The notes beneath the pieces were generated by a model. The model made no database searches. It was not told where the DNA came from and worked only from the letters and a program-made list of their open reading frames with translations. This document shows, one piece after another, positions 46,867 to 55,486 of a stretch of DNA of 64,000 nucleotides (positions within the stretch are counted from its first letter, which is position 1; each line of letters opens with the position of its first letter). The position numbers and the translations under genes are program-made. Origin of the DNA: Pseudomonas azotoformans (GTDB lineage: Bacteria > Pseudomonadota > Gammaproteobacteria > Pseudomonadales > Pseudomonadaceae); NCBI RefSeq assembly GCF_001579805.1, contig NZ_CP014546.1, positions 868,001-932,000 of the forward strand, given 5' to 3'.

Positions 46867-46885
46867 TCGGCTGAGTTAACCCCAG

Positions 46886-46906
46886 GCCGCCCCCGTGGGC
46901 GGCTTT
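46886..46906 (+). terminator. Hairpin after the TonB receptor
   Basis: GCCGCCC-CCGT-GGGCGGC followed by TTTGG. The T run is short, so readthrough into the PepSY gene, 23 bases later, is likely. Confidence 0.5.
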
Positions 46907-46928
46907 GGTGTGTCTGAAGGTTGAAAAA

Positions 46929-48032
46929 ATGAAAAGCAAAACCATCCGCCGCTGGTCCTTCATCCACACTTGGACCAGCCTGATCTGCACGGTATTCCTG
47001 CTGCTGCTCGCGCTCACTGGCCTGCCGTTGGTGTTTCACCATGAGATCGATCATCTGCTGGGCAACGAGCCGGAACTGGCGCAAATGCCTGCTGACACGC
47101 CGCAGCTCAACCTCGAACAACTCGTCAGCGCCGCCCAGGCCCATCGCCCCGGCGATGCCCTGCAATACCTGGCCTGGGACGAGGATGACAAGAACGGCGT
47201 GATCGCGATCATGGCCGCCACCGCTGGCACCGAGCCCAACGCGTCCCACACCTTCATGCTTGATGCGCGCACCGGTGAAGCCGTGGAAACCCCGGCGGCC
47301 AACGGTGGATTCACCTTGTTTCTGCTGCGCCTGCACGTGGACATGTTCGCCGGCCTGCCGGGCAAGTTGCTGCTGGCGTTCATGGGCATTCTGTTTGTGC
47401 TGGCGATTATCTCGGGCACGGTGCTGTACCTGCCGTTCATGCGTCGCCTGAAGTTCGCCACGGTGCGCCAGGACAAATCCACGCGCCTGCGCTGGCTCGA
47501 CCTGCATAACCTGATCGGCGTGGTCACCCTGACCTGGGCCTTGGTGGTGGGCGTGACCGGCGTGATCAGCGCCTGCGCCGACCTGATCATCGCCGCCTGG
47601 CGCCAGGACAGTCTAAGCGCCATGATCGAGCCCTACAAAAACGCCCCGCCGCTGACCCAGCGCGCACCGGCTACCGAACTGCTGACCATCGCCGCCAAGG
47701 CCGCCCCCGGCATGGAGCCGGACTTCATCGCCTTCCCCGGCACGCGCTTTTCCAGCGAGCACCACTACGCCGTGTTCATGAAGGGCAGCACCCACCTGAC
47801 CTCGCACCTGCTCACGCCGGTGCTGATCGACGCCAGCACCCTCGCTGTCACCGCCATCGCCAAACGGCCGTGGTACATGGACGCCATGGGCATGTCCCAG
47901 CCGCTGCACTTCGGTGACTACGGCGGCATGCCGATGAAAGTCCTTTGGGCAGCGCTGGATGTGCTGACCATCATCGTGCTGGTCAGTGGGATTTACTTGT
48001 GGATGGTGCGGCGCAAGGCGGGCAAGGCATGA
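46929..48032 (+). CDS. PepSY-associated TM-helix protein (iron-siderophore operon)
   Basis: A 367-residue inner-membrane protein with four or more helices: FIHTWTSLICTVFLLLLALT near the N-terminus, two near 150-215 and one at the C-terminus. PepSY-like segments lie between them. The histidines HHEIDHL and LHVDMFAGLPGK fit a heme-binding or ferric-reductase role seen in PiuB-type proteins. The start ATG 46929 follows GAAGG. It lies right after the siderophore receptor, so reduction of imported ferric siderophore is the likely job. The gene is followed by an ATGA-overlapping 58-residue membrane protein. Confidence 0.85.
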   Translation: MKSKTIRRWSFIHTWTSLICTVFLLLLALTGLPLVFHHEIDHLLGNEPELAQMPADTPQLNLEQLVSAAQAHRPGDALQYLAWDEDDKNGVIAIMAATAGTEPNASHTFMLDARTGEAVETPAANGGFTLFLLRLHVDMFAGLPGKLLLAFMGILFVLAIISGTVLYLPFMRRLKFATVRQDKSTRLRWLDLHNLIGVVTLTWALVVGVTGVISACADLIIAAWRQDSLSAMIEPYKNAPPLTQRAPATELLTIAAKAAPGMEPDFIAFPGTRFSSEHHYAVFMKGSTHLTSHLLTPVLIDASTLAVTAIAKRPWYMDAMGMSQPLHFGDYGGMPMKVLWAALDVLTIIVLVSGIYLWMVRRKAGKA

Positions 48033-48205
48033 AGCCGCGTCAATCGAACTTCTGGAAAGTGTTTGGTATCCCGCTGGGGATCGGCCTGCTCAGCGCGGCC
48101 GGGTTGTTTGCGGCGTTGCTGGGGGACGGGCTGTGGGATTCGCTCAGTTGGGTCGGCTTGGGCATTCCCGCTGCAATTGGCACTTGGGCCTTGCTCAAGC
48201 GGTGA
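48029..48205 (+). CDS. Small membrane protein in the iron-uptake operon
   Basis: A 58-residue protein with two hydrophobic helices (VFGIPLGIGLLSAAGLFAAL and WVGLGIPAAIGTWALLKR). It overlaps the PepSY gene by ATGA, so translation is coupled. I do not recognise a family name. It may help the reductase-like protein assemble; that is inference from position only. Confidence 0.75.
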   Translation: MKPRQSNFWKVFGIPLGIGLLSAAGLFAALLGDGLWDSLSWVGLGIPAAIGTWALLKR

Positions 48206-48240
48206 GATAGATTAGCCCGGCCCTTTCTTGAGGAATGCCC

Positions 48241-48870
48241 ATGTCCGCTCCCAGCATGACCTTGTTCCACAACCCCGCTTCCCCCTTCGTGCGTAAGGTG
48301 CGCGTGCTGCTGGCTGAAACCGGCCAGCAGGACCGCGTCGCGCTGCACGGCTGCATGCCGACCCCGGTCAACCCGGATGCGCAGGTGGTGCAAGGCAACC
48401 CCGTGGGCAAGATCCCGGCCCTGCGCCTGGCCGATGGCACGGTATTGCACGACAGCCGGGTGATCCTCGATTACTTCGATCACCAGCACGTCGGTAACCC
48501 ACTGATTCCCCGCGACGGCTCGGCCCGCTGGCGCCGCCTGACCCTGGCCTCGATGGCCGACGGCATCATGGATGCCGCCGTGTTGGTGCGCTACGAAACG
48601 GCCCTGCGTCCAGCCGAAAAGCACTGGGACCAGTGGCTCGATGAGCAGCGCAACAAGATCCGCCGCAGCCTCTCTGAATTGGAGGCGGATGCGATTGCCG
48701 AACTGACCAGCCACTTCGACATCGCCGCCATCAGCGTGGCCTGCGCCTTGGGTTACCTCGACTTCCGCCATCCGGACATGCAATGGCGCCTGGATAACCC
48801 GCAGCTTGCCGCCTGGTATGCCGAGGTCAGCCAGCGGCCTTCGATGCAACAGACCCAACCCCCGGTGTAA
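48241..48870 (+). CDS. Glutathione S-transferase family protein
   Basis: A 209-residue GST-like protein. The thioredoxin-fold N-domain has MTLFHNPASPFVRKVRVLLA and the GSH-binding segment VGKIPALRLADGTVLHDSRV, followed by ILDYFD. The helical C-domain starts near residue 85. The Ser-rich site near SPFVRK is the usual catalytic Ser/Cys position. ATG 48241 is preceded by GAGG eight bases upstream; another ATG lies two codons earlier. The substrate is unknown. A REP-type palindrome follows the gene. Confidence 0.88.
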   Translation: MSAPSMTLFHNPASPFVRKVRVLLAETGQQDRVALHGCMPTPVNPDAQVVQGNPVGKIPALRLADGTVLHDSRVILDYFDHQHVGNPLIPRDGSARWRRLTLASMADGIMDAAVLVRYETALRPAEKHWDQWLDEQRNKIRRSLSELEADAIAELTSHFDIAAISVACALGYLDFRHPDMQWRLDNPQLAAWYAEVSQRPSMQQTQPPV

Positions 48871-48877
48871 GATTTTA

Positions 48878-48972
48878 CTGTGGCGAGGGAGCTTGCTCCC
48901 GTTGGACTGCGTAGCAGGCCCATTCTTTGGGGCCGCTTCGCGGCCCAGCGGGAGCAAGCTCCCTCGCCACAG
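48878..48972. repeat. REP-type palindromic element
   Basis: Two perfect 24-base inverted arms occur at 48878-48901 and 48949-48972. The arm begins CTGTGGCGAGGGAGCTTGCT and ends CCCG. They enclose a shorter palindrome GGGGCCGC-TTCG-CGGCCC. The core TGTGGCGAGGGAGCTTGCT is a well-known dispersed repeat of fluorescent pseudomonads. The palindrome lies between the GST gene and the convergent creD gene. Confidence 0.9.
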
Positions 48973-49035
48973 AAAATAGCTGATTAATCCGTAGCACCAA
49001 TTTTTCCCGCTCCAGCCTATCCTCCCGCAACCCGA

Positions 49036-50409
49036 TCATTGCACCGCCTCCAGGTCAAACTCCAAAGGCTCAACCGCCTTGCGCTTGCCCACGCCATACC
49101 AATCCAACTTGCGTGTCAGCACCATCACCGTGCCCAGCAGGCCGAACAGCAGCAACGAGCCCATCAGCAACGCGTAATCCTCGGCACTCAACAGCCCGTA
49201 CAACAAGCCATACAACGCCGCCAACCCCGCTGAAAACCCCAGCCCGTGAGCGACGCTGCGCAGCACGTGGCACACATAGAAGCCAATCAACAACACACAG
49301 GCGCTGGCAGAGATGAGGTAAGCCAGGGCGAACCCGATGTGCTCGGACAACGACAGCAACAACAGGTAGAACAACGCCAGCGCAAACCCCACCAACGCGT
49401 ATTGGATTGGATGCACCGCCAGGCTCTTGAGCACTTCGAACAGGAAGAAGCCGGCGAAGGTCAGGGCGATGAACAGCAGCGCGTATTTGATCGCACGATC
49501 GCTCTTGAGGTACTGGTCCACCGGGTCGATGAAGTTCACGCCGAAGCTGCGGTTGTTGAAGTCTTCACAGCCCTGCTTGTCCAGACAGGTTTGCAGGGCT
49601 TGTTCAAGGTTGGTGGAGAAGAACGAGGTCTGCCAATTAGCGGTAAAACCCTTATCGGTAATCTCACGTTGTGCCGGCAGGAAATTGCCGATGAAGCTGG
49701 GATGTGGCCAGTTGGAAGCGAGTGACACCTGGCTGGTCTTGCCCACCGGCACCACTTGCAGTTGCTCGGTGCCTTGCAGGCGCAGGTCGAAGGCGAAGTC
49801 CACGACGTTGGGCTTTTTGCTGTCGTGCTCCGGCAGTGTCACGTGCACGCCCTCACCCAGCCAGTCCACCTGGGAGCCGGGCTCGAACTCCAGTTGCTGG
49901 CTGCCCAGCTCCAGTTTCAGCGCGTTCTCGATGCCGCGAATATCGCTGATGCCCACCGCCAGAAACGCCGGCTCAAAACGGTAATCGGCAAAATTCTCCG
50001 TAATGCCCAATTGCGCAGGCAGCTCGAAACGCCCGCTGATGCGGTTGTCGGCATGGAACAGCCGCGCCTGGTAGATGCCCCGCGCACGCAGTTCGGTTTG
50101 CACTTTGCCGTCGAGTTCAAATCGATCCGGCAGGAAATACAGACGACCGCGCTCTTCCCGGGTGACTTCGTAGCGTTTATTGAGCTTTTCATTGAGCTTC
50201 CACTCGCGCACGGTCTTGCGATAAGGCACCACCATCACCGGGCCGGTGAGGCGCTGGCTGTAGCTGGAGCTGCGGGCAATGTCATCCAACACCTGATCAC
50301 GCGTGAACTGGCGGTCGGCGATGATGCCGTTGATCATCAGCAATGGAATCAGCAATACCAGCATCAGCAGCGCAATCGCGCCAAGTTTGAAAAGCAGGCT
50401 GCGGTTCAT
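49036..50409 (-). CDS. creD: Inner membrane protein CreD
   Basis: A 457-residue inner-membrane protein. One N-terminal helix (LLFKLGAIALLMLVLLIPLL) is followed by a periplasmic region of about 280 residues (YSQRLTGPVMVVPYRKTVRE) and a cluster of five or six C-terminal helices. CreD is the effector target of the CreBC system and affects cell-envelope and beta-lactam responses in E. coli and Aeromonas; its biochemical role is unknown. It lies just downstream of creC, with 51 bases between. Confidence 0.95.
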   Translation of the reverse strand: MNRSLLFKLGAIALLMLVLLIPLLMINGIIADRQFTRDQVLDDIARSSSYSQRLTGPVMVVPYRKTVREWKLNEKLNKRYEVTREERGRLYFLPDRFELDGKVQTELRARGIYQARLFHADNRISGRFELPAQLGITENFADYRFEPAFLAVGISDIRGIENALKLELGSQQLEFEPGSQVDWLGEGVHVTLPEHDSKKPNVVDFAFDLRLQGTEQLQVVPVGKTSQVSLASNWPHPSFIGNFLPAQREITDKGFTANWQTSFFSTNLEQALQTCLDKQGCEDFNNRSFGVNFIDPVDQYLKSDRAIKYALLFIALTFAGFFLFEVLKSLAVHPIQYALVGFALALFYLLLLSLSEHIGFALAYLISASACVLLIGFYVCHVLRSVAHGLGFSAGLAALYGLLYGLLSAEDYALLMGSLLLFGLLGTVMVLTRKLDWYGVGKRKAVEPLEFDLEAVQ

Positions 50410-50460
50410 GGGTCTCTCCCTGTTTTGATGGGGAGAGTCTGGGCAGCCCGTGTGGGCGAT

Positions 50461-51900
50461 TTATGTGGGCAATGTGGAGACTGTGTGGAGATGCAGTACC
50501 ACCTGCACGCCGCCGTCGACATTGCCGATCTGCAATGCGCCGCCGTGCAATTTCATCACTTCCTCGACAAAGTTGAGGCCCAGCCCCGTGCTTTTGCGCC
50601 CACTGGCCGGGCGTGGCAGCGAGTAGAAACGCTCGCTCAGGCGCGGCAGGGCGTAGTCGGGAATCGGTGCGGCCTGGTTGAACAGGCTGACTTGCACGTC
50701 GTTGTGTCGCGTCTGTGCGCTGAACTTCAACAGGCCGCCGGGCGGTGTGAAGTCCAAGGCGTTATCCAGCAGGTTGCCCAGAGCCTGACGCAGCAGGAAG
50801 GGTTCACCGTACACCTTCACATCCGCCGCAATCGACTGCTCGACCTGCAACCCGGCGCCTTCAATCCGCGCGCACTGAGCCTTGAGCACTTCATCGACCA
50901 TCGCCGCCAGCGGGATACTCGCCTGCTCTTCCAGGCCCTGACGCTGTTCGACCTGCGCCAGGTTCAGCAGGCGCTCGATCAGCTGCTGCAGACGCGCGCT
51001 TTCGCTGTCGATGTTGCTGACGAAGCGCTGCTGTTGCTCGCGGGTCATCTCACCCTGCAACAGCTCCGCCGCACCGCGGATCGCGGCCAATGGGCTCTTC
51101 AATTCGTGGGTCAGGGTGTGTACGTAATGTTCGACGTAGGCCTTGCCTTCCAACTGCGTGCGCATGTGCTCGACGGCGGTGGACAGCTGCTTGAGTTCAC
51201 CGCCACGGTAATGGGGCAGCTCGGCACGCCGCCCCTCGCTGACGGCTTCGGCGTAGGCGGTCAGACGGCGCAGCGCCACGCTCAGCCACCAAGACAGCAG
51301 TGCGCCCAGCAGCAGGCCCAGAATCACCAGGCCCGCGCCGTACCACAGCAGGCGGCGCTCGGTGCGGTCGACATAAGGCTGCAATGAACTGTTCGGCTTG
51401 GCCACGGTGACCACGCCGATGATCTGGCCATTGTCACGGATCGGCGCGCCCACGTGCATCACCGACGAGGCGGGGTCATCCAGTTCGCTACGGGTAGAGC
51501 GCGCGCCATACTCGCCACGCAGGGTCAGGTAGACGTCGTTCCACTTCGAATAGTCTTGCCCCACCGCTTCGCCCGTAGAGTCGAGCAACACGGTGCCCTT
51601 GGCATCGGTTACGTAGATACGGTGGTTGACCTGGTTCTTCGGCAAGCCCCAGATGGTCGCGCCCGGCTGGCGGTTGCCATAGGCCTTGAGCAGCTCCGGC
51701 CAGTGGCTCTGGCCGAGAGTGCCGTTCTTTACGTCACTGCGCACGATCTCGGCCAACAGGTTGGCGGTATCCACCAGGGTTTCTTCGGTGGACTGGCGCA
51801 CGCCAGGGCGGATTTCCTTCATCACGGTGCTAAGCACGAAGTAGCCAGTCAGGCCGATAAACAGCGCATACACCAGGAAAATCCGCAGCCCCAGGCGCAT
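50461..51900 (-). CDS. creC: Sensor histidine kinase CreC
   Basis: A 479-residue membrane kinase. An N-terminal helix (IFLVYALFIGLTGYFVLSTV), a periplasmic sensor and a second helix near 185-205 are followed by HAMP, the H-box HTLTHELKSPLAAIRGAAEL with the phosphorylated His, and the ATP site (ending STGLGLNFVEEVMKLHGG). It overlaps the creB stop by one base (TGATG). It senses an unidentified envelope or metabolic cue and phosphorylates CreB. Confidence 0.95.
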   Translation of the reverse strand: MRLGLRIFLVYALFIGLTGYFVLSTVMKEIRPGVRQSTEETLVDTANLLAEIVRSDVKNGTLGQSHWPELLKAYGNRQPGATIWGLPKNQVNHRIYVTDAKGTVLLDSTGEAVGQDYSKWNDVYLTLRGEYGARSTRSELDDPASSVMHVGAPIRDNGQIIGVVTVAKPNSSLQPYVDRTERRLLWYGAGLVILGLLLGALLSWWLSVALRRLTAYAEAVSEGRRAELPHYRGGELKQLSTAVEHMRTQLEGKAYVEHYVHTLTHELKSPLAAIRGAAELLQGEMTREQQQRFVSNIDSESARLQQLIERLLNLAQVEQRQGLEEQASIPLAAMVDEVLKAQCARIEGAGLQVEQSIAADVKVYGEPFLLRQALGNLLDNALDFTPPGGLLKFSAQTRHNDVQVSLFNQAAPIPDYALPRLSERFYSLPRPASGRKSTGLGLNFVEEVMKLHGGALQIGNVDGGVQVVLHLHTVSTLPT

Positions 51901-52568
51901 CAGCTGTTGCTCGGGCTGTAGCTGTAGCCGAGGCCACGATGGGTCTGGATCGGCTCGGCATCGGCAGCCACGCTGCGCAATTTGCTGCGCAGGCTTTTGA
52001 TATGGCTGTCGATATTGCGCTCGTAACCCGCATCCGCCGCCACGCCCACCGCGTCCAACAGTTGCTCGCGGCTGAACACACGCTCGGGCTGTTCCAGCAG
52101 GCTTTGCAGCAGGCGAAATTCATGGCGTGTAAGGCTCAACGGCTGGCCGCGATAGCTGATCTGCATGCGCTCCAGATCCACCTGGAACACGGCCGGCGCA
52201 GCACCTGGGCCAATGCGTTTCAGGATCGCCCGGACCCGCGCCGTCACCTCCCGTGGGCTGAAGGGCTTGACCACATAATCGTCGGCGCCGATCTCCAGCC
52301 CCACCACGCGGTCGATCTCGCCATCCCGCGCGCTGAGAAACATGACAGGCACTTCGCTGAACCGGCGCAGTTGCTTGCAGGTTTCAAAGCCGGTGATATC
52401 CGGCAGGCCGATGTCGAGGATAATCAGGTCGGCGGGGGTCTGGCGCTGATGCTCCAGCGCCGCCTGGCCGAGGGTCAGCCAGGTGGTGGTGAAGCCCTCG
52501 CCTTGCAGGGCGAAGATCAGCGTGTCGGCAATCGCCGCTTCGTCTTCGACAATCAGGATATGCGGCAT
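51900..52568 (-). CDS. creB: Response regulator CreB
   Basis: A 222-residue OmpR-class regulator. The receiver domain has LIVEDEAAIADTLIFALQGE with the phosphate-accepting Asp in LIILDIGLPDITG. The winged-helix domain has FQVDLERMQISYRGQPLSLT and RNIDSHIKSLRSKLR. It is the first of the cre trio in transcription order. Nine bases separate it from the retropepsin-like gene upstream, so they probably share a promoter near 53079-53150. Confidence 0.95.
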   Translation of the reverse strand: MPHILIVEDEAAIADTLIFALQGEGFTTTWLTLGQAALEHQRQTPADLIILDIGLPDITGFETCKQLRRFSEVPVMFLSARDGEIDRVVGLEIGADDYVVKPFSPREVTARVRAILKRIGPGAAPAVFQVDLERMQISYRGQPLSLTRHEFRLLQSLLEQPERVFSREQLLDAVGVAADAGYERNIDSHIKSLRSKLRSVAADAEPIQTHRGLGYSYSPSNS

Positions 52569-52577
52569 GTAGGTCCG

Positions 52578-53078
52578 TCAGCAGTCCGGTTTGTCGGCAG
52601 TGTAACGACGGGCCGGGTTTACCGCAGCGCCAAATTCACGCAGGGCCTTGGCGCCGATCAGCAACGGGTAGTTGAAGCTGCTGCGGTCGGTGAGGTTGAC
52701 CTCGACGGTGCGCTTGACGTCGCCCAGGCACATTTCCAGGTCGATCACCGGGCGCTTGGCCACGGTGGCTTCGTCTTTGTCGTCGTCTTCGTCGGCGCGG
52801 CTCTTGATCTTGCTGATGCGCGACACCTTGTGTTCGTAGACTTTGTTGGAGGCGTCTTTGCCGCCGAGGCGGAAGCGCACCCAATCGTCGCCGTCACGGG
52901 TGAAGGTCTCGATGTCGCGGGCCGACAGCGAAGCAGTCAGCGCGCCGGTGTCCATCTTGGCCTTGAAGGTTTCGCCGATCTCCGGCAACTGGATGTATTC
53001 GTAGCGACCGTAGAGGGTCGGTTCGGCGGCCATGACCGGCAGGGCAGCCAGGGCGAGAGAGGCAAGGAGCAGTTTCAC
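52578..53078 (-). CDS. Retropepsin-like (ATP-dependent zinc protease family) periplasmic protein
   Basis: A 166-residue secreted protein. The signal peptide is MKLLLASLALAALPVMA, cut near residue 18. The mature part carries the aspartic-protease-like motif AKMDTGALTASL with D43, T44 and G45. A highly acidic loop (SRADEDDDKDEATVAKRPVI) and the closing segment FNYPLLIGAKALREF follow. The family name in databases (zinc protease) is not well supported by chemistry; a retropepsin fold is likely. It precedes creB by nine bases and is the first gene of the operon, a common pseudomonad order. Confidence 0.85.
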   Translation of the reverse strand: MKLLLASLALAALPVMAAEPTLYGRYEYIQLPEIGETFKAKMDTGALTASLSARDIETFTRDGDDWVRFRLGGKDASNKVYEHKVSRISKIKSRADEDDDKDEATVAKRPVIDLEMCLGDVKRTVEVNLTDRSSFNYPLLIGAKALREFGAAVNPARRYTADKPDC

Positions 53079-53251
53079 GAAGTGATTTCCTCGGAAAGAA
53101 GTAGGCGGATTCTAGACCGCAAAGGCAGCACTTAGTTAGCTCGCCCCAGCATAACCGGCACATTGTGAAACATTCGTACGGTGATTTGCGATTTGGTCTC
53201 TAGACTCACCTCTCTTATGATGGCCCGCCCACCGGACTCCAAGAGTTGCTT

Positions 53252-54139
53252 ATGCGCCGCCTGCTCACCGGCTGTTTTGTCTCATTGCTACTGCTGCTCA
53301 ACACCCTGGTCCTGATCGGGCCGTTGATGGTGTTTGCCCTGCTCAAGCTGGTGGCCCCTGGGCGCTCGCGTGACTACATGTCCTGGGCGGTGATGTGGAT
53401 CGCCGAGACCTGGGCCGAGATCGACAAGCTGATTTTCGCGCTGTGCATCCCGACCCAATGGGATATTCGCGGTGGCGAAGACCTGCGGGGCGATACGTCC
53501 TACCTGGTGATCAGCAACCACCAATCCTGGGTGGATATCCCGGCGCTGATCCAGGCCCTCAACCGCCGCACGCCGTTCTTCAAATTCTTCCTGAAAAAAG
53601 AGCTGATCTGGGTGCCCTTCCTCGGCCTGGCCTGGTGGGCATTGGATTACCCCTTCATGAAGCGCTACAGCAAGGCCTTCCTGGCCAAGCACCCGGAACT
53701 CGCGGGGCAGGATTTAAAAATCACCAAGGAGGCCTGCGAGCTGTTCAAGCGCCAACCGGTGACGGTGGTCAATTATCTGGAAGGCACGCGTTTCAACGAA
53801 ACCAAGCGCAAGCAGCAGGGCTCACCCTTCACTCGCTTGCTCAAGCCCAAGGCGGGCGGCGTGGCGTTTGTATTAGCGGCGATGGGTGAACAACTGGATG
53901 CCGTGCTCGACGTGACCGTGGTCTATCCACAGCACAGGATTCCGGGGTTCTGGGATTTGATCAGTGGCGCGGTGCCCAAGGTGATCATTGATATCCGCAC
54001 CCGCGAACTGGATCCGGCATTGTGGCAAGGGGATTACGAGAATGATCCGGCGTTTCGCCAGACCATCCAGAACTGGGTGAACCAACTCTGGATGGAGAAG
54101 GACGCGCGCATCGAGCAACTGCGCGCGGAGCGCTCTTAA
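53252..54139 (+). CDS. 1-acyl-glycerol-phosphate acyltransferase family protein
   Basis: A 295-residue membrane-bound acyltransferase of the PlsC/YihG class. The N-terminal helix FVSLLLLLNTLVLIGPLMVF is followed by the catalytic NHQSWVD motif (H90, D95), then FFLKKELIWVPFLGLAWWAL. The binding motif is VNYLEGTRFNETKRKQQGS. It would add an acyl chain to a lysophospholipid or glycerol phosphate. The E. coli YihG group is close in pattern. It is divergent from the retropepsin gene and converges on the DUF2780 gene with a four-base overlap. Confidence 0.88.
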   Translation: MRRLLTGCFVSLLLLLNTLVLIGPLMVFALLKLVAPGRSRDYMSWAVMWIAETWAEIDKLIFALCIPTQWDIRGGEDLRGDTSYLVISNHQSWVDIPALIQALNRRTPFFKFFLKKELIWVPFLGLAWWALDYPFMKRYSKAFLAKHPELAGQDLKITKEACELFKRQPVTVVNYLEGTRFNETKRKQQGSPFTRLLKPKAGGVAFVLAAMGEQLDAVLDVTVVYPQHRIPGFWDLISGAVPKVIIDIRTRELDPALWQGDYENDPAFRQTIQNWVNQLWMEKDARIEQLRAERS

Positions 54140-54708
54140 CTGCCAGTGCCCCAGGCCTGGGCCAGTTTGCCCAGCACCGAGCTGCTGGCACCCTGGCCGC
54201 CCAGGTATTGCAGGATGACCGGGGCAAACTGGCCGACCATGCCGCTGTCCATGCCCAAGGCGCTGAAGGCGGTGTTCAGGTCGTTGGTGCTTTTCACATT
54301 ACCCAACAGGCCATCCAGGCCGCTGGTCTTGCTGCCGCCGGTCTGGCCGAGCATCCCGCTCAAGGCGCCGAGGCTGCCCAATGCGTTGTTGCCCGACAAC
54401 TGGTCGAGGCCCGGCACGCTGTTGCCCAACTGCGAATAATCGTTGCCGCTCAGCTTGTTCTTGGCCAGGCCGAGCATGGCGCCTGTACCGCCGACCGCTT
54501 GTTCGGGGGTGATATTCAGTTGCGAGGTCAGTGCGCTTAACAGGCCGGCCGTCTCGGAAGACGGGGCGGCAGCGGCTGCCTTGTTGTTGCCACCCTGCAT
54601 GCCGGAAATCGCATTGGCTGCGTCGCCAAGGCTGAAGCCTGCGGCGAACACCGGGGCGGCTGCCAGGGTCATCAGGCAGGAAAGGGCGAAACCGCGTGAA
54701 ATCTTCAT
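54136..54708 (-). CDS. DUF2780 family secreted protein (VcgC/VcgE-like)
   Basis: A 190-residue protein. Signal peptide MKISRGFALSCLMTLAAAPVFA is cut near residue 22. The rest is low-complexity Gly/Ser/Ala with a repeated -LGxLxGMLGQ-type pattern (LNITPEQAVGGTGAMLGLAK, then GLDGLLGNVKSTNDLNTAFS). DUF2780 proteins are secreted, helix-rich and of unknown function. ATG 54708 has AGGTTG-like sequence upstream. It overlaps the acyltransferase tail by four bases. Confidence 0.8.
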   Translation of the reverse strand: MKISRGFALSCLMTLAAAPVFAAGFSLGDAANAISGMQGGNNKAAAAAPSSETAGLLSALTSQLNITPEQAVGGTGAMLGLAKNKLSGNDYSQLGNSVPGLDQLSGNNALGSLGALSGMLGQTGGSKTSGLDGLLGNVKSTNDLNTAFSALGMDSGMVGQFAPVILQYLGGQGASSSVLGKLAQAWGTGS

Positions 54709-54859
54709 CGAAACAACCTCTGGGTGTAAGAGCTAAAAGCAGGCGTTTGACTGACAGTCCGGAACGATTGTTCCCACACCAAGGTTAGTTCAGATTTTTC
54801 TGCATCCGAATGGCCTCGGCCCGCGTATAGCCTGCATACGCCGCTCGGAGTTGGATGGA

Positions 54860-55486
54860 ATGAATGCCCAGGCTGAACTACCCTCCGCTTACCGCGTGCC
54901 GTCCCGTCACCCTCGAACGAGGGTCTGGAGAAGCCCTATTAGCGCCGATGATGCTGACCCCTTGCGCCCTTTGCTGGCGCAATGTGCCCTGGGTAACCGC
55001 CAAGCGTTCGAAACCCTCTACCGCAGCGTTTCGCCGCGCCTGCACGGTGTGGCCCTGCGCTTCATGGGCCGCACGGACCTGGCCGAAGAAGTGCTGCAGG
55101 AAGCCTTCGTACGCATCTGGTACAACGCTTCGCGCTACGAGGCGCACCTGGCGGCGCCGATGACCTGGATGGTCAACATCACCCGCAACCTGGCCATCGA
55201 CCAGTTGCGCAAACACCGCGAACAGCCGCTGGCCGATGGTCAGCAAGACGCCTTGATCGATGACGCCCCCAGCGCCCACGACCAACTCGACCATGAACGC
55301 CAAGCCCATGCCCTGAACCGCTGCCTGGACACCCTCGACGGCATGCAACGCCGGTCGATCAGCGTGGCGTACTTCCAGGGCCTGTCGTGCTCGGAGCTGG
55401 CCACGCAGTTGGCAGCGCCCCTGGGTTCGGTCAAATCCTGGATCCGCCGCGGCATGGAACGCCTGCGCAGGTGCCTTGAATCATGA
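54860..55486 (+). CDS. ECF sigma factor (SigK/RpoE-like)
   Basis: A 208-residue ECF sigma factor with region 2 (CALGNRQAFETLYRSVSPRL to DQLRKHRE) and region 4 (LDTLDGMQRRSISVAYFQGL with the helix-turn-helix CSELATQLAAPLGSVKSWIR). It pairs with the RskA-type anti-sigma gene that overlaps its stop by ATGA. ATG 54860 has CGGAG about nine bases upstream. The stress or signal that frees it is unknown. Confidence 0.9.
   Translation: MNAQAELPSAYRVPSRHPRTRVWRSPISADDADPLRPLLAQCALGNRQAFETLYRSVSPRLHGVALRFMGRTDLAEEVLQEAFVRIWYNASRYEAHLAAPMTWMVNITRNLAIDQLRKHREQPLADGQQDALIDDAPSAHDQLDHERQAHALNRCLDTLDGMQRRSISVAYFQGLSCSELATQLAAPLGSVKSWIRRGMERLRRCLES

Noticed and set aside
53113..53210. Imperfect inverted TCTAGACC and GGTCTCTAGA arms in the creB/acyltransferase divergent region
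   Set aside because: Arms differ by an insertion and are far apart; no clear operator can be argued from it.
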